DNA of 8,897 nt from CAZUEG01 sp043798775. GTDB taxonomy: Bacteria; Patescibacteriota; Minisyncoccia; Minisyncoccales; GWA2-46-15. A model generated the notes under the pieces. The model worked only from the letters and a program-made list of their open reading frames with translations. It was not told where the DNA came from and searched no databases. This document shows, piece by piece, positions 1 to 5,990 of the stretch (its first letter is position 1; each line of letters starts with the position of its first letter). The stretch is from positions 1 through 8,897 of the forward strand of contig JAZDOL010000063.1 in assembly GCA_043798775.1 (NCBI GenBank), read 5' to 3'. The translations under genes and the position numbers were made by a program.

Positions 1-1
1 G

Positions 2-136
2 TTCGAGCTTCGTTCAGTAATTGCGATAAAATTAATAATAAATAGCAAGCCGGAGGTGAAAATTATCTTCATTAACCCAAAAAATCACGACAATATAGCC
101 ATATTAGAACATGACGCAAAAACAAGGCGAACCTAA
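2..136 (+). CDS. Possible C-terminal end of an upstream gene (partial, unrecognised)
   Basis: This reading frame is open from the left edge (first full codon at base 2) to a TAA at 134-136, giving about 44 residues rich in Ile, Lys and Asn. It would be the tail of a gene starting outside the window and would overlap the next gene by 26 bases. I recognise no family. A GGAGGTG at 53-58 sits inside it and could instead be a ribosome-binding site for a short peptide with a non-ATG start, or simply be the codons for Pro-Glu-Val. An open frame of 44 codons is weak evidence, so this call is tentative. Confidence 0.2.
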   Translation, partial: FELRSVIAIKLIINSKPEVKIIFINPKNHDNIAILEHDAKTRRT

Positions 137-677
137 TAGAGAACAATCAGAAACACAACAAGAAGGCACGCCGGAATTACCAAGGGAAATGGAAATAAGT
201 GCTGTCCTGAAGAGAATAGGGTTTTATAACTACGCCGATTGTGATATAGATACCAGGGAAAGAATTTCCCGAGGCATTCAAACAGATCAAGTTACCCAGA
301 CCTATGCTAATATCGCATGGATACTGGAAGATCCGGAACGCCGGGTTCCGCGGTTGATAGAAGACATAAAAGAAATGATAGAAAAAATAACTTGCGACCC
401 GCGCCCTATCGAAGACTTTTTAGATAATCCCGATATAGATTTATCAACCGCAATAAATGAAGCAATGGAAATTGTTAACAAGCTTAAAACCATCGGTGAC
501 GTTGAGGTAGGTCGCAAAAGTTTGGTTAACCAAGCCCTGCAAGTAATCTATGCTTTAAGAACAAGAAAAGCCACGGCCAGCTTGCGACACATGCTCGCCA
601 GAGGAGAATTTGAAAATATTCCCGAATTAAAAATAACGGTGGCAAATTGTTTGCGTTACGAAAAACCGTTAGAATGA
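111..677 (+). CDS. Hypothetical acidic, helix-rich protein
   Basis: A 188-residue protein that I do not recognise. Residues 1-25 are polar and low in complexity (rich in Gln, Glu and Pro) and probably disordered. From about residue 27 it becomes a soluble, charged, probably all-helical domain with no cysteine pattern, signal peptide or membrane segment. The ATG at 111 has no Shine-Dalgarno before it. A second in-frame ATG at 189 begins where the folded part appears to start and is a reasonable alternative. The last codon overlaps the start of the downstream methyltransferase as ATGA, so the two are probably translated from one message. The frame is real because it is long and directly coupled to a recognisable gene; its function is unknown. 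Confidence 0.7.
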   Translation: MTQKQGEPNREQSETQQEGTPELPREMEISAVLKRIGFYNYADCDIDTRERISRGIQTDQVTQTYANIAWILEDPERRVPRLIEDIKEMIEKITCDPRPIEDFLDNPDIDLSTAINEAMEIVNKLKTIGDVEVGRKSLVNQALQVIYALRTRKATASLRHMLARGEFENIPELKITVANCLRYEKPLE

Positions 678-1537
678 GAAAAACCGCATCTTTTAATTGG
701 ACCGCGTCGCTAATCGCAAATGGAATTATGAAAAGAGAAGCAATTGAAGCAAAGCAACCAGAGATGGAAGAAGGCCCCGAAAAAACCATAGCCGATAAAA
801 TTAAAACCGGTGTTTTTATCGTTCTAAAAAATCTTTTCGGTGAAGGCCAGGCTAAAGTCGGCACCGACCTCATTTTTTCAAAAAATGTTACTGAACTCTA
901 CGACAAAGCCGCTGAGTATTATGATCGATACTATATCGGCGACTTTTTTACCGCTCTAGGAATCTCCAAAGACATATTACCGAAAGGCGACGCCGCTCTT
1001 GATATCGCCTGTGGCACTGGTTTAAGTACTCTACCACTCTTAGAAAAATTTAAGAGAGTGGTTGGTTTAGACCTTTCGGCGGGCATGCTCGAAAAAGCAA
1101 ACGAAGAATTAAAACAAAAAGGCATCTTTAATTTATCGTTTATCAGGGGCGATATGACCGAGATGCCTTTTACTGATAATTCTTTTGATGCTCTTACCTG
1201 TATTGGCGCCGTCTTTCATCTTTCCGAAGAACAAGAACAAAATTTTGCCCGAGAAGCGCGCGTTTTGAGACCAGGCGGAACTCTGGTAATCACTCCGGAG
1301 GCTAAAATACGGAGCAAGGGACTAAACGCGAAAGTCGAAAAAACGCTTTTTCGTCTTGCCAACCCCTTAATGAAAAACAAAATCCGATTTTTAGATTTTA
1401 CTCCCAATTATACCGAAGCGATGCTTAAAAGAGCCGGTTTTAAAACAGAACAGGTAAAGATCAGACGATGGCAAACGGAAATTGTGGTCGCCAAGAAACC
1501 GTTAAGCGCCGACGAAACGATTCTTGTTCAGCTGTGA
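674..1537 (+). CDS. Class I SAM-dependent methyltransferase (UbiE/methyltransferase-11 type)
   Basis: A cytoplasmic protein expected to transfer a methyl group from S-adenosylmethionine; the substrate cannot be read from the sequence. Counting from the ATG at 674 (287 aa), the first 75 residues are an unrecognised helical extension. The Rossmann fold follows: motif I DIACGTG (110-116), GLDLSAGML with the ribose-binding acidic residue (131-139), RGDM (158-161), the motif IV region FDALTCIGAVFHL (171-183), and RVLRPGG (196-202) at the motif VI position. I chose the start at 674 because it forms the coupled ATGA overlap with the previous gene. ATG codons at 647 and 728 are also in frame. The fold is certain. 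Methylation of a quinone or other small molecule is only one of many possibilities for this family. Confidence 0.85.
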   Translation: MRKTASFNWTASLIANGIMKREAIEAKQPEMEEGPEKTIADKIKTGVFIVLKNLFGEGQAKVGTDLIFSKNVTELYDKAAEYYDRYYIGDFFTALGISKDILPKGDAALDIACGTGLSTLPLLEKFKRVVGLDLSAGMLEKANEELKQKGIFNLSFIRGDMTEMPFTDNSFDALTCIGAVFHLSEEQEQNFAREARVLRPGGTLVITPEAKIRSKGLNAKVEKTLFRLANPLMKNKIRFLDFTPNYTEAMLKRAGFKTEQVKIRRWQTEIVVAKKPLSADETILVQL

Positions 1538-1660
1538 TTTTTGTTAAAAACCGATGCCGGCTGTTGATTAATTAGTTACCTGTATCCAATAATCGGATTT
1601 GATTCTGGTTTTTGTGGATTCAATTCCCGCAGCCCGACAAAATTATTGATACTTAGTTTT

Positions 1661-2242
1661 ATGAGAAAAAGAGAGATCCTGAATTACCTTGTTGCTTCCG
1701 ACGTTGCCCTATCCGCCGGTTTTTCGATAATCTCCCCAATCTTTGCCATTTTTATTCTTGATAATATTAGCGGCGGCGATTTAAAGGTGGTTGGTTTTGC
1801 CACCGCGATTTTTGTTGCCGTGCGCGGAGTGTTGCAAATACCTGTCGGCCGACTTTTAGATAAACTACACGGTAACCGCGATGAATATATATTTCTGACC
1901 ACCGCTTTTATCATCCTTGCTATCAGCCCGGTTTTATATCTTATCGTAAAAACACCGCTTCAGCTTTACTTAGTCCAATTTTTATACGCAATCGGTTACG
2001 CGATGAACTACCCGGCATGGACATCGTTATTTACCAGACACATCGAGAAAGAGGCCGAGGGGCGCAGTTGGGCGACCTACTCAACGATAACCGATTTCGG
2101 CGGAGCGGCAGCAGCCGCGATCAGCGGAATCATTGCCGAAAAGTACGGCTTTCCACCTATTGTATGGATAACTTTAATGCTAAACATTATTGGCTTTATT
2201 ACCATTCTCAAGCTTTACCCTCATTTCCGTTCGGAGGTCTAA
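1661..2242 (+). CDS. Half-length MFS-type membrane protein (six helices)
   Basis: A 193-residue integral membrane protein resembling the N-terminal half of a Major Facilitator Superfamily transporter. Six hydrophobic segments are visible. Between helices 2 and 3 lies a loop reading GRLLDKLHGNRDE, which matches the MFS motif A pattern (G-x3-D-x2-G-R). Helix 5 is small-residue rich (GGAAAAAISG). Full MFS proteins have about 400 residues and 12 helices; no second half follows, because a convergent gene begins 50 bases after the stop. It may act as a homodimer or be a degenerate remnant. The ATG at 1661 is preferred over the upstream TTG at 1646. No Shine-Dalgarno is present. Substrate unknown. 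Confidence 0.75.
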   Translation: MRKREILNYLVASDVALSAGFSIISPIFAIFILDNISGGDLKVVGFATAIFVAVRGVLQIPVGRLLDKLHGNRDEYIFLTTAFIILAISPVLYLIVKTPLQLYLVQFLYAIGYAMNYPAWTSLFTRHIEKEAEGRSWATYSTITDFGGAAAAAISGIIAEKYGFPPIVWITLMLNIIGFITILKLYPHFRSEV

Positions 2243-2291
2243 ATTATCGTTAGTTTTCTTTTATTCTATCGTCCCCCATATAGTAAGAAAT

Positions 2292-3314
2292 TTAATCAAC
2301 AACTATCTCCGGCTGATAAAACGGATTGATTTTTGTCGGGACAGACACGATACGGACTATTTTTTTATCGGCAACGATTGCCTTGATAATCAGGCCGCTC
2401 ATTGTTTCTTTTGAGAAATCCTGGTCAAAAACGAAATTGCCCAGAGAGTACGCGATAAAGCCGTTTTTATATCTTTCCGTCTCCTGAACTACATGAGGGT
2501 GATGACCGATTACTAAATCAGCGCCGTTATCGATAAATAACCGATAGCGGTCTTTTTGTTTCTGATTAGACGCTGTTTGGTATTCATCACCCATATGATA
2601 GGAAACAACAACGAGATCTGCCGCCTGCTTTGCTTCTTTGATGCGGTTTATCACTTCGTCATCTTCAAACCGGCTCACTCCCAATCTGGTTTCCGTTGCC
2701 AGCCACCCTCTTGGCGCCAAGTCGGTATAAGCCAAGTAGGCCACTTTTGTGCCATTAATTTCTTTTATAACCGGGCTATTCGCTTCTGTTTCATTAAACC
2801 CAGCGCCAACATAGCTAATGCCACTGGCACGAAGCCGTTTGAAAGTATCTTTAATTGCCGCCTCGTCGTAATCGAAGATATGATTATTCGCCAAAGATAC
2901 AATATCTAAACCAAGGTACGCCAATCCATTAACTGCCTTGGGATCCATTCGAAAAGAATACATTGTTCCGATTTTTCTTCCCTTGTCAGAAACAGGACCT
3001 TCCAGGTTGCCAAAAATAACCTTTTTGCCAATTGACCGAAAATATGGGGCAATTTTCTGGAAAGGAAACGACCAGTCGCCATTCCCTTCTTTATTGATTT
3101 TTATTTCTACTCCGCGATCAAGCATAATATCACCGACAAAATATAAGGTAGCGATTTTTTTAACAGGGGTTCCGGCAAAACTCAATATCTGACGATTAAT
3201 CGCCGCAATCTCGCTATTGGTCAAATAAGCCGTTAATGCAGTAGCGATACCCGTAACGAGTATTGCCAGCAGAGTCAACGAAATTTTCAGCCGATTTGCC
3301 TTTATGTTTTTCAT
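2292..3314 (-). CDS. CapA-family protein (PGA_cap metallophosphatase-like), membrane anchored
   Basis: A 340-residue protein of the family containing CapA/PgsA of poly-gamma-glutamate capsule synthesis, which has a calcineurin-like metallophosphatase fold. Counting from the ATG, residues 9-31 form one hydrophobic helix, a signal anchor that places the domain outside the cell. The family motifs follow in order: GDIML (61-65), NLEGP (103-107), ANNHIFD (142-148), SYHMGDEY (238-245), GHHPHV (270-275) and SLGNFVFDQ (290-298), so the metal-binding site looks intact. I chose the ATG at 3314 over a TTG at 3353 because the latter lies inside the U-run of the terminator upstream. No capB/capC partners are visible, so a role in a polyglutamate capsule is not implied. 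An enzyme acting on the cell envelope is the cautious reading. Confidence 0.9.
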   Translation of the reverse strand: MKNIKANRLKISLTLLAILVTGIATALTAYLTNSEIAAINRQILSFAGTPVKKIATLYFVGDIMLDRGVEIKINKEGNGDWSFPFQKIAPYFRSIGKKVIFGNLEGPVSDKGRKIGTMYSFRMDPKAVNGLAYLGLDIVSLANNHIFDYDEAAIKDTFKRLRASGISYVGAGFNETEANSPVIKEINGTKVAYLAYTDLAPRGWLATETRLGVSRFEDDEVINRIKEAKQAADLVVVSYHMGDEYQTASNQKQKDRYRLFIDNGADLVIGHHPHVVQETERYKNGFIAYSLGNFVFDQDFSKETMSGLIIKAIVADKKIVRIVSVPTKINPFYQPEIVVD

Positions 3315-3351
3315 AATATAATCAAGATAACACGAATCTGTTTCAAACAAC

Positions 3352-3373
3352 AAAAAATACGCCCGAGGCGTAT
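3352..3373 (-). terminator. Intrinsic terminator of the 6S-like RNA gene
   Basis: On the minus strand a perfect 7-bp stem, ATACGCC / GGCGTAT, closes a TCG loop and runs straight into six T residues (3357-3352). It lies just after the structured RNA at 3374-3511 and 38 bases before the capA-like start codon, so it ends the small RNA rather than a protein gene. Confidence 0.8.
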
Positions 3374-3511
3374 CTTTTGCATCCCGCTTTCGTCTAGAAA
3401 GATATATCCGGATGATTCTAAGTGGGTATCCAAGCTACTGTCCGAAGACAATAGACAATTTAGATTCCCCGTAAATTGTATTCCAGATCTGACTAGAAGA
3501 TCAGCAGGACT
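3374..3511 (-). ncRNA. ssrS: Candidate 6S RNA (RNA polymerase regulator)
   Basis: The transcript predicted from the consensus promoter starts at the A at 3511 and has no convincing ORF. Its ends pair as in 6S RNA: GUCCUGCU (3510-3503) with AGCGGGAU (3388-3381), UCUAG (3497-3493) with CUAGA (3397-3393), and AUCUGG (3488-3483) with CCGGAU (3411-3406), separated by small internal loops. A large central bubble follows. Its 5' side contains a small hairpin, ACAAUUUA/UAAAUUGU (3479-3455). Its 3' side reads CUUGGAUACCCACUUAGAA. The apex is CUAUUGUC-UUCG-GACAGUAG (3454-3435). 6S RNA is known to mimic an open promoter and hold sigma70 RNA polymerase; closing stem, bubble and terminal hairpin are its defining layout. 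This assignment is made from structure by hand, without a covariance search. A different structured small RNA is the alternative. Confidence 0.6.
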
Positions 3512-3517
3512 GGTTTA

Positions 3518-3545
3518 ATTATAGTTTGTAACAATGTCGTGTCAA
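3518..3545 (-). promoter_or_regulatory. Consensus sigma70 promoter driving the 6S-like RNA
   Basis: On the minus strand TTGACA (3545-3540) and TATAAT (3523-3518) both match the housekeeping consensus exactly, with a 16-bp spacer. The expected start is the A at 3511, seven bases past the -10 box. This is the strongest promoter sequence I see in the window, as expected for an abundant stable RNA. It begins after the stop of the adenylate-kinase-like gene, so the RNA is independently transcribed. Confidence 0.85.
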
Positions 3546-3563
3546 TCGGAACTAATCCCCAGC

Positions 3564-4625
3564 CTATAACTCCAATACTGACACTAATTGCTTGATCATC
3601 GATAAGACAACTGCCGGTGGCATTAAGCTATATGAAGGCACGCCATCGTCATCAACAGTCCATGGCCTTTCGCTAACAGTAACCTTTCCATCTTCGCCAC
3701 GATTAAGAACAAATTCCGGCGTCAATTCATAATCGTCCATTAGGTTTTTGGCGTCACTAACGGGGACAGCGTTTCTTAACAATACTTTGGGAATTCCGTG
3801 AAGATTAAATGATTTTTCAATCAGTTGACCGTCGATTGTCAGCCGCTCTCTGATTGGAGCGATTCCCAATTCGTCGCCTTCCTTTTGGAGCATTCTGACA
3901 TTTTGACATTCAGGGTTATCGCACAATAAATAGAATTCCTGCTTTTCTTCGTCAAATCCCGGATTGGGGGTTGGCAATAGTTTCAAGTTTCTCGATGTTT
4001 GGCATTTCGGACAAACCCGACGCCACTTAATCCTCTCGTCAATAACTGTTTCCGGAACATTGATTAACACGAAAATATCTTGGTCTTCACGGTAGCCAAT
4101 CAGGTCGCGAAAAAACAACGAATACGAAATCTGATCAAGCTCTCGCGGGAAGCCATCGATAAAAACCGTCTTTTTGTTCTTTCTCGAAATCTCTCTTTTA
4201 ACAAGAGCGAGAATTAATTCTGTTGGTAAAAGCACTTTCGTGCTTCGGTTAATCAACGCCTGCCAGGCGTCGTCGAGCGGTATCCAACCGCGGTAGTTTG
4301 TCTTTAAGAATTCATAAAGCGCTTTTTTCTTCTCTTCATCTTTCAATTCCTCATCAATTCCCCGCACCATATCCCCAATCGACAAATGCTCAATATATTC
4401 CGGACCGACAATTTCTCCCAACATTTTTGTATAGGTTCCTTTTCCGGAATTCTTTTTTCCCAACAAATACGCGATAAAAGTATTATCTTTCAGATAATTG
4501 CGTAATTTATTAACATCTTCGCCGACCTTAGCCTCAAAATACTTTTTCCGATCTTCGGGATTTGTAAGATCAAATTTCTGATCTACTCCGCTAACCTTTG
4601 TCTTGAACACAGGAAACTCCATCAT
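3564..4625 (-). CDS. Adenylate kinase-like nucleoside monophosphate kinase with zinc LID and long extensions
   Basis: A 353-residue cytoplasmic P-loop kinase expected to transfer phosphate from ATP to a nucleoside monophosphate. The P-loop is GKKNSGKGT (56-64). The NMP-binding motif is SIGDMVR (82-88), compared with STGDMLR in classical adenylate kinase. Next come DGFPRELDQ (157-165) and the LID entry RIKWRRVCPKC. Four cysteines (205, 208, 235, 240) make a zinc-ribbon LID, and IRERL (258-262) follows it. Classical enzymes have about 215 residues; here roughly 50 extra residues precede the P-loop and about 80 follow the core. The P-loop also departs from the usual GxPGxGKGT. It may be the organism's divergent adenylate kinase or a kinase for another nucleotide. 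The start is ATG-ATG at 4625/4622, without a Shine-Dalgarno. Confidence 0.85.
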   Translation of the reverse strand: MMEFPVFKTKVSGVDQKFDLTNPEDRKKYFEAKVGEDVNKLRNYLKDNTFIAYLLGKKNSGKGTYTKMLGEIVGPEYIEHLSIGDMVRGIDEELKDEEKKKALYEFLKTNYRGWIPLDDAWQALINRSTKVLLPTELILALVKREISRKNKKTVFIDGFPRELDQISYSLFFRDLIGYREDQDIFVLINVPETVIDERIKWRRVCPKCQTSRNLKLLPTPNPGFDEEKQEFYLLCDNPECQNVRMLQKEGDELGIAPIRERLTIDGQLIEKSFNLHGIPKVLLRNAVPVSDAKNLMDDYELTPEFVLNRGEDGKVTVSERPWTVDDDGVPSYSLMPPAVVLSMIKQLVSVLEL

Positions 4626-4646
4626 ATTTGTTATTTTAATTTATTA

Positions 4647-4656
4647 ATCGCGCGAT
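4647..4656. promoter_or_regulatory. Short perfect palindrome upstream of the kinase gene
   Basis: ATCGCGCGAT is a perfect 10-bp palindrome and the only GC-rich island in an otherwise A/T-only leader of 55 bases. On the minus strand TATATT or TATTAT sequences lie just before it, so it falls near a possible transcription start about 22-31 bases before the kinase start codon. An operator site is possible but unsupported; chance cannot be excluded for 10 bp. Confidence 0.2.
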
Positions 4657-4680
4657 AATATATATTTAATATCTATGTTA

Positions 4681-5547
4681 TCATTTTTCTGATGTAATCT
4701 TTATCTTTTCGCCATTGCTTATCGTTGTAATATCGCCGGAAATATCCGTTCTTAGGATTTTAATATCATAATTTGCCATTCTTTTAAAGACCGCTTCGCT
4801 GGGATGGCCGTAATTATTCTCGCCAACGGAAATAATTGCCACCGACGGGCTCACCGATTTTAAAAACGCATCAGTGGTGGAGCTGGCGCTTCCATGATGA
4901 GGAATCTTTAATATCGACGACTTTAGATTATAACCGGCTTTGATAATCTCTTTTTCCGTTCCGCCGTTTATATCGCTGGTGAATAGATATGAAATCTTAT
5001 CAAACGATAATCTTGCCACAATCGCGTCTTCGTTTACGCTCGTCTTTTTACTATTGGTGATTGTCTTAACTTTCGGATGGATAATGTTTAAATAAACATT
5101 GCCGGAGATTAATTTATTCCCGCTTACTCCATAACGAACATTCGCTTGTTCTGTTTTTAACGCCGATTGCCATTCTTTAATTTCTTCGTTTGATTTATTC
5201 GTTTCCGGCATTATCACATTGCCGACATTGTAATTCTTAATAACTTCTATCAACCCGCCCATATGATCGTGATCCGGATGGGTTAGAATTATCGCGTCTA
5301 ATCGGCGGTCCCAAAAAGGCATAGCCGTGTTTAATTTCTCAAGAATTGCATTATCCGGCCCGCCATCAATCAAAATCTTGTGTCTTAGCGGGGTAATTAT
5401 AAGGATCGCGTCTCCTTGACCGATGTCAAAAAATTCAACCTTCAGGGCGGATGGCCTTGATAAATCGTAAACGGCAATCCATCCAAGGATATTAACAATA
5501 ACCAAGAGTTCAATAATTGCCAGGTGATGGTTGTTTTTTGTAAGCAT
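4681..5547 (-). CDS. ComEC/Rec2-like metallo-beta-lactamase-fold protein, stand-alone
   Basis: A 288-residue protein matching the C-terminal MBL domain of the DNA-uptake protein ComEC, without its competence-channel part. Residues 9-27 form one hydrophobic helix that would anchor the domain on the outer face of the membrane. Motifs in order: DIGQGDAILI (41-50), DGG (61-63), the metal site HPDHDHMGG (90-98), NEDAIVARL (172-180), YLFTSDI (187-193), KIPHHGS (214-220), SVGENNYGHPS (240-250) and LRTDISGDI (265-273). The complete metal ligand set suggests an active hydrolase, known or proposed to act on DNA or nucleotides in this family. Stand-alone versions are usually annotated only as MBL-fold hydrolases, so involvement in DNA uptake is an inference. 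The start codon lies six bases after the U-run of a terminator, leaving almost no leader; a TTG at residue 15 is the only downstream alternative and would cut into the anchor helix. Confidence 0.88.
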   Translation of the reverse strand: MLTKNNHHLAIIELLVIVNILGWIAVYDLSRPSALKVEFFDIGQGDAILIITPLRHKILIDGGPDNAILEKLNTAMPFWDRRLDAIILTHPDHDHMGGLIEVIKNYNVGNVIMPETNKSNEEIKEWQSALKTEQANVRYGVSGNKLISGNVYLNIIHPKVKTITNSKKTSVNEDAIVARLSFDKISYLFTSDINGGTEKEIIKAGYNLKSSILKIPHHGSASSTTDAFLKSVSPSVAIISVGENNYGHPSEAVFKRMANYDIKILRTDISGDITTISNGEKIKITSEK

Positions 5548-5553
5548 CTAACT

Positions 5554-5585
5554 AAAAGGCCCAAGAAACGATTTGTTTTTGGGCC
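5554..5585 (-). terminator. Intrinsic terminator directly before the MBL gene start
   Basis: On the minus strand GGCCCAA pairs with TTGGGCC, extended inside the loop by AAAC/GTTT with one bulged C, and is followed by TTTT. It lies downstream of the DUF5679 gene and ends only six bases before the ATG at 5547. It either ends the DUF5679 message or acts as an attenuator in the leader of the MBL gene. Confidence 0.7.
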
Positions 5586-5606
5586 AATAAGTTTAAGGAA
5601 GTAAAT

Positions 5607-5667
5607 TCATACTTTTTTAAGGTGTTTCGTCTCGCTAAGCGAGACGACCAAAAGAGTAACCTCCTTT
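5607..5667 (-). promoter_or_regulatory. Ribosome-binding site, tiny ORF and hairpin between DUF5679 and the MBL gene
   Basis: Read on the minus strand, AAAGGAGGT (5667-5659), a near-perfect Shine-Dalgarno, is followed eight bases after GGAGG by a TTG. That codon opens a 14-codon frame (LVVSLSETKHLKKV) ending at 5607. The frame overlaps a strong hairpin, CGTCTCGC-TTA-GCGAGACG (5646-5628), which GGT/ACC can extend to 5649-5621 around a short bulge. The hairpin has no T-run after it, so it is not itself a terminator. Together with the terminator at 5585-5554 it resembles a leader-peptide attenuator, though the peptide shows no clear run of one amino acid. It may equally be untranslated 3' structure. 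Confidence 0.3.
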
Positions 5668-5677
5668 GGAATCCTCA

Positions 5678-5842
5678 TTATTTAGCGTTTCCCAATATTC
5701 TAAACATCGTCGTTCCGCAGACCGGGCAAACTCCCTTTAGGCCTCTGCCTTTGGTTCCGCCTTTCTTTTCCATCACAACCTCCTTTTCGTCTTTCATCTC
5801 TTGTTTCGCTTTGCATTTAACACAATATGCTGTTGTTCCCAT
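5678..5842 (-). CDS. DUF5679-type small zinc-ribbon protein (54 aa)
   Basis: A 54-residue protein beginning MGTTAYCVKCKAKQEMKDEK and ending with CPVCGTTMFRILGNAK. Two CxxC pairs (Cys7/Cys10 and Cys39/Cys42) form a single zinc ribbon. The layout A-Y-C-V-K-C-K ... K-E-V ... G-x-C-P-V-C-G-T-x-M-F-R-I is the one I know as DUF5679, a small family frequent in Candidate Phyla Radiation genomes and similar to the zinc-ribbon repeats at the C terminus of topoisomerase I. Its function is not established; nucleic-acid binding is a guess from the fold. The ATG at 5842 has no Shine-Dalgarno. An AAAAGGAGG followed by an in-frame ATG (5773, residue 24) lies inside the gene, but starting there would lose the first CxxC, so the long form is preferred. 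Confidence 0.85.
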   Translation of the reverse strand: MGTTAYCVKCKAKQEMKDEKEVVMEKKGGTKGRGLKGVCPVCGTTMFRILGNAK

Positions 5843-5943
5843 ATTATTTTTTCGTTTTCAAGCTAATTCATAATCGTTCTAAGATCGACCTTTCTTAGTT
5901 GGGTTTCCCTTGTTTGGGCTTCCCCCATTCCTATTCCAGTATT

Positions 5944-5949
5944 ACTATA
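5944..5949 (-). promoter_or_regulatory. Possible -10 box for the DUF5679 gene
   Basis: TATAGT on the minus strand matches the -10 consensus at five of six positions and would give a leader of about 95 bases. No good -35 lies 16-18 bp upstream; the TTGACT at 5977-5972 is 22 bases away, too far. The leader contains GGG/CCC runs and a CTAAG/CTTAG inverted pair but no riboswitch I recognise. Confidence 0.25.
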
Positions 5950-5990
5950 CCTTAATTTATGCGTAAACGGTAGTCAAGAGCTGGCGGATA

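Noticed and set aside
1556..1638. tRNA-like stretch: a TTCAATT loop-like sequence with partly complementary flanks, and GCCGGCT about 75 bases upstream of AGCCCGA, roughly tRNA spacing.
   Set aside because: The acceptor pairing has two mismatches, the T-stem ends in an A-C mismatch, and no acceptable D or anticodon arm can be drawn. Probably chance.
2243..2291. Convergent gap between the MFS and capA-like genes, examined for a bidirectional terminator.
   Set aside because: A T-rich run is present but no inverted repeat; ATCGTTAG and CTATCGT are not complementary.
2556..3192. Plus-strand ORFs opposite the capA-like gene.
   Set aside because: The minus strand encodes an intact, motif-complete protein; the opposite frames show no family features.
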